A DNA stretch of 60,417 nucleotides from Byssothecium circinans (taxonomy: Eukaryota; Ascomycota; Dothideomycetes; Pleosporales; Massarinaceae), in contig ML976993.1 in the NCBI GenBank assembly GCA_010015675.1, positions 342,792-403,208 of the forward strand, read 5' to 3'. Position numbers and translations under genes: made by a program. The notes under the pieces were generated by a model. That model was not told where the DNA came from, searched no databases, and saw only the letters and a list, made by a program, of their open reading frames with translations. Positions 58,637-60,417 of the stretch are shown here, in pieces (the stretch's first letter is position 1; each line of letters starts with the position of its first letter).

Positions 58637-59214
58637 CCTATACTTCTTAAGCTAGATCTTTTAATTTTAGAGGTATTTACTTACTTTAAGCTTTATATAT
58701 AGCTTTATTTATTATACTATTCTCCTCCTAAGAAGAAAGTAGAAATATCTAATATATATAACTTTATTTAGAAGGTTTTCTAATTTTTCTTACCCCTTAC
58801 CTTACACCTACTATTATAGTATTAAACCTAGGCTATACGCTATAATAACTTAATAGCTACTAACTAATATACTAATAAGTAAGTTCTAAAAGTTATATAG
58901 TATATAACTAACGTTTAGCTATTAATCTATAGTATAAGGTAGGTTTACTTAAGATTTCTTTCTTTCTTAATAACTACTATATTATGTAAGCTATAGCTAT
59001 ATAAATTTAAACGCTATTAGATTATACATATATATATATAGGTTTAAAATTTTAGCTTAATAGCTCTATTATTTAAATTGTTATTAAAGGTTGAATATTT
59101 GATGTTCTATGCTAAGAAATCTGCGCAACTTAGTATCCTGCGCAACTTAGTATCCTGCGCAACTTAGTATCCTGTGCAACTTAGTATCCTACGCAACTTA
59201 GTGTGCAAACACGT
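58637..59214. mobile_element. Non-autonomous element N3, right part
   Basis: It continues 39208-39373 and is closely similar to N1. The right end holds five 17-bp iterons (GCGCAACTTAGTATCCT type) and ends GTGTGCAAACACGT followed by TA. Confidence 0.85.
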
Positions 59215-59803
59215 TACTAGAATAGAGATAATTAGATTTCTACTATTTCTAGCAGCCTATTTAAACTATAAAATCTAGCAACTAGATATTAAAAATGCAT
59301 TTTTTAAATGCTCCTATAGATATAGAAATCTATATGCAATAACCTACCAGTTTTAAGAAATATAGAAATAAAGTTTATAAACTAAATAAAGCTCTTAGAG
59401 CTTAGTATATATATCTAAAAAATAAACTAGAAAAACTAGGTTATTATCTTTTATTTATAGAATAAGGAGTCTTTACTAATAAAGAAAAAGATATATTTAT
59501 TATAGTCTATATAGATAATATACTACTACTAGGTAAAAATAAAATAGATATAATAAATCTAAAACTAGCTATTGCTACTTAATTAGAGATAAGCAATCTA
59601 AGAGAAGCTAGTTACTTTCTAGAAATAGAAATAACTAGAGATAGAAAAAATAAAGCTATCTATTTAAAACAAACTAAATATAGTAAAAATATGTTAGAAA
59701 AATATAAAAAATAATTTCTAAATCCTGTTAGTATACCTATAGAATCTAGAGTAAAACTAGAAAAGAATAAAGAAATAGCTATAGCTAAAGAAATAAATCT
59801 ATA
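59215..59803 (+). pseudogene. Ty1/copia reverse transcriptase fragment
   Basis: The plus frame reads LDIKNAFFKCSYRYRN-like and, one frame over, APIDIEIYMQ, then FKKYRNKVYKLNKALRA, IIVYIDNILLLGKN, REASYFLEIEITRDRKNKAIYLKQTKY and NPVSIPIES. This is the typical block order of copia reverse transcriptase, with YVDDIL as YIDNIL. No LTR is visible. It is cut by N3 on the left and P6 on the right. Confidence 0.8.
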
Positions 59804-60417
59804 ACGTATTCTACTATTAAACCACCCACACCATTGAACTGCTTATGATTCCTTGGCAACACTAACTTACTTAACTGCATCATTATTATCATCCGCATCA
59901 CTATCTGAAAATATATACTAAGTACTAGCCTCTAACTTAGAAGAACCCTCTTTATTAGCTTAATAAGTTCTTATGTTATGCCTAGTCTTACCGCAGTTAC
60001 TACAGCGCTAAACACCTAGTTATTACAATTATTGCACCTTGCCCTTACCCTCTACCCTTGCCCTTTTATAGTTCTAAACTATTCCTAATAGTTTAGAACT
60101 ATTCTAGTCTACTATAGGACTATACTCTATAGTACCACCCTTCTAAATATACTTGCACTTGCATATTTTACGCTTAGTTATTACCTTAAGTTGCTTTTCA
60201 AAGTCTTTAATGCGTGACTTTATAAGCGCAGTACTATGCAGCACTAACTTAGTACCTTTAATAAGCTATAAAAGCCCACCCTGCGCTATCTATGGTAATT
60301 AAGTAATAGAATTACGTATAAACTTTAACTAAGAGCTAAATTCGCGTGTATTACTTAGAGTCCTTAATAGCTATGGCGTCTCTAGTAGTAGGGGTCCTAG
60401 TAGGGTGCGTATACGCA
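59804..60417 (-). mobile_element. Fot1/pogo-like element P6, cut by window end
   Basis: The terminus ACGTATTCTACTATTAAACC follows TA. Two 17-bp iterons carry cores AAACCACCCAC and GAACTGCTTAT, then TTCCTTGGCAACACTAAC. The rest matches the corresponding ends of P2, P3 and P5 (C-terminal, knuckle part of the transposase on the minus strand). Confidence 0.85.

Overview
The window is from a filamentous ascomycete (Pezizomycotina, most likely a Dothideomycete). It shows short spliceosomal introns of 45-64 nt with GT(A/G)AGT-like donors and CTAAC/CTGAC branch sites, typical fungal secreted-protein families, and large AT-rich blocks decayed by RIP (repeat-induced point mutation). In those blocks CpA/TpG has been turned into TpA, so CAG, CAA and TGG codons have become stops, while many CpG survive. 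All calls are by reading; nothing was searched.

Layout. (1) 1-1.5 kb: 3' part of a piggyBac-type transposase gene, only lightly mutated. (2) 1.7-22.2 kb: RIP-degraded nest of transposons. A Helitron-like remnant appears split by DNA transposons. Several Fot1/pogo-like elements (TA target site) of about 1.85 kb and non-autonomous relatives have unusual terminal repeats built from 17-bp iterons. One pogo copy holds a complete Ty3/gypsy chromovirus (4622-12088, 5-bp duplication ACACG). (3) 22.2-34.8 kb: a normal-composition gene island with six genes: a secreted LPMO-like copper protein, a medium-chain dehydrogenase/reductase, a secreted But2-domain protein, a TPR-like protein, a disordered protein of unknown function, and a secreted DUF1996 protein whose model needs a 9-nt micro-exon. 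(4) 34.8-60.4 kb: a second RIP-degraded block. A gypsy remnant is cut by a pogo copy and by a non-autonomous element, which holds a gypsy element (39374-58636), whose left LTR holds a second gypsy element (39736-52305); a copia fragment and another pogo copy follow. Bases 48505-49049 are an assembly gap.

Most notable: the innermost gypsy element carries, besides gag and pol, a separate 1025-codon reading frame downstream of integrase with the layout of a 2-oxoglutarate/Fe(II) dioxygenase-like protein. It also has a leader array of hairpins whose 14-nt loops are nearly constant while their stems change in complementary fashion. Both appear novel from sequence alone. The third striking pattern is that pogo-like elements with similar interiors carry different 17-bp iteron cores, matched at the two ends of each element.

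The island genes do not form an evident pathway. Three of six products are predicted secreted, which fits the often-seen placement of secreted-protein genes beside RIP-affected repeats.
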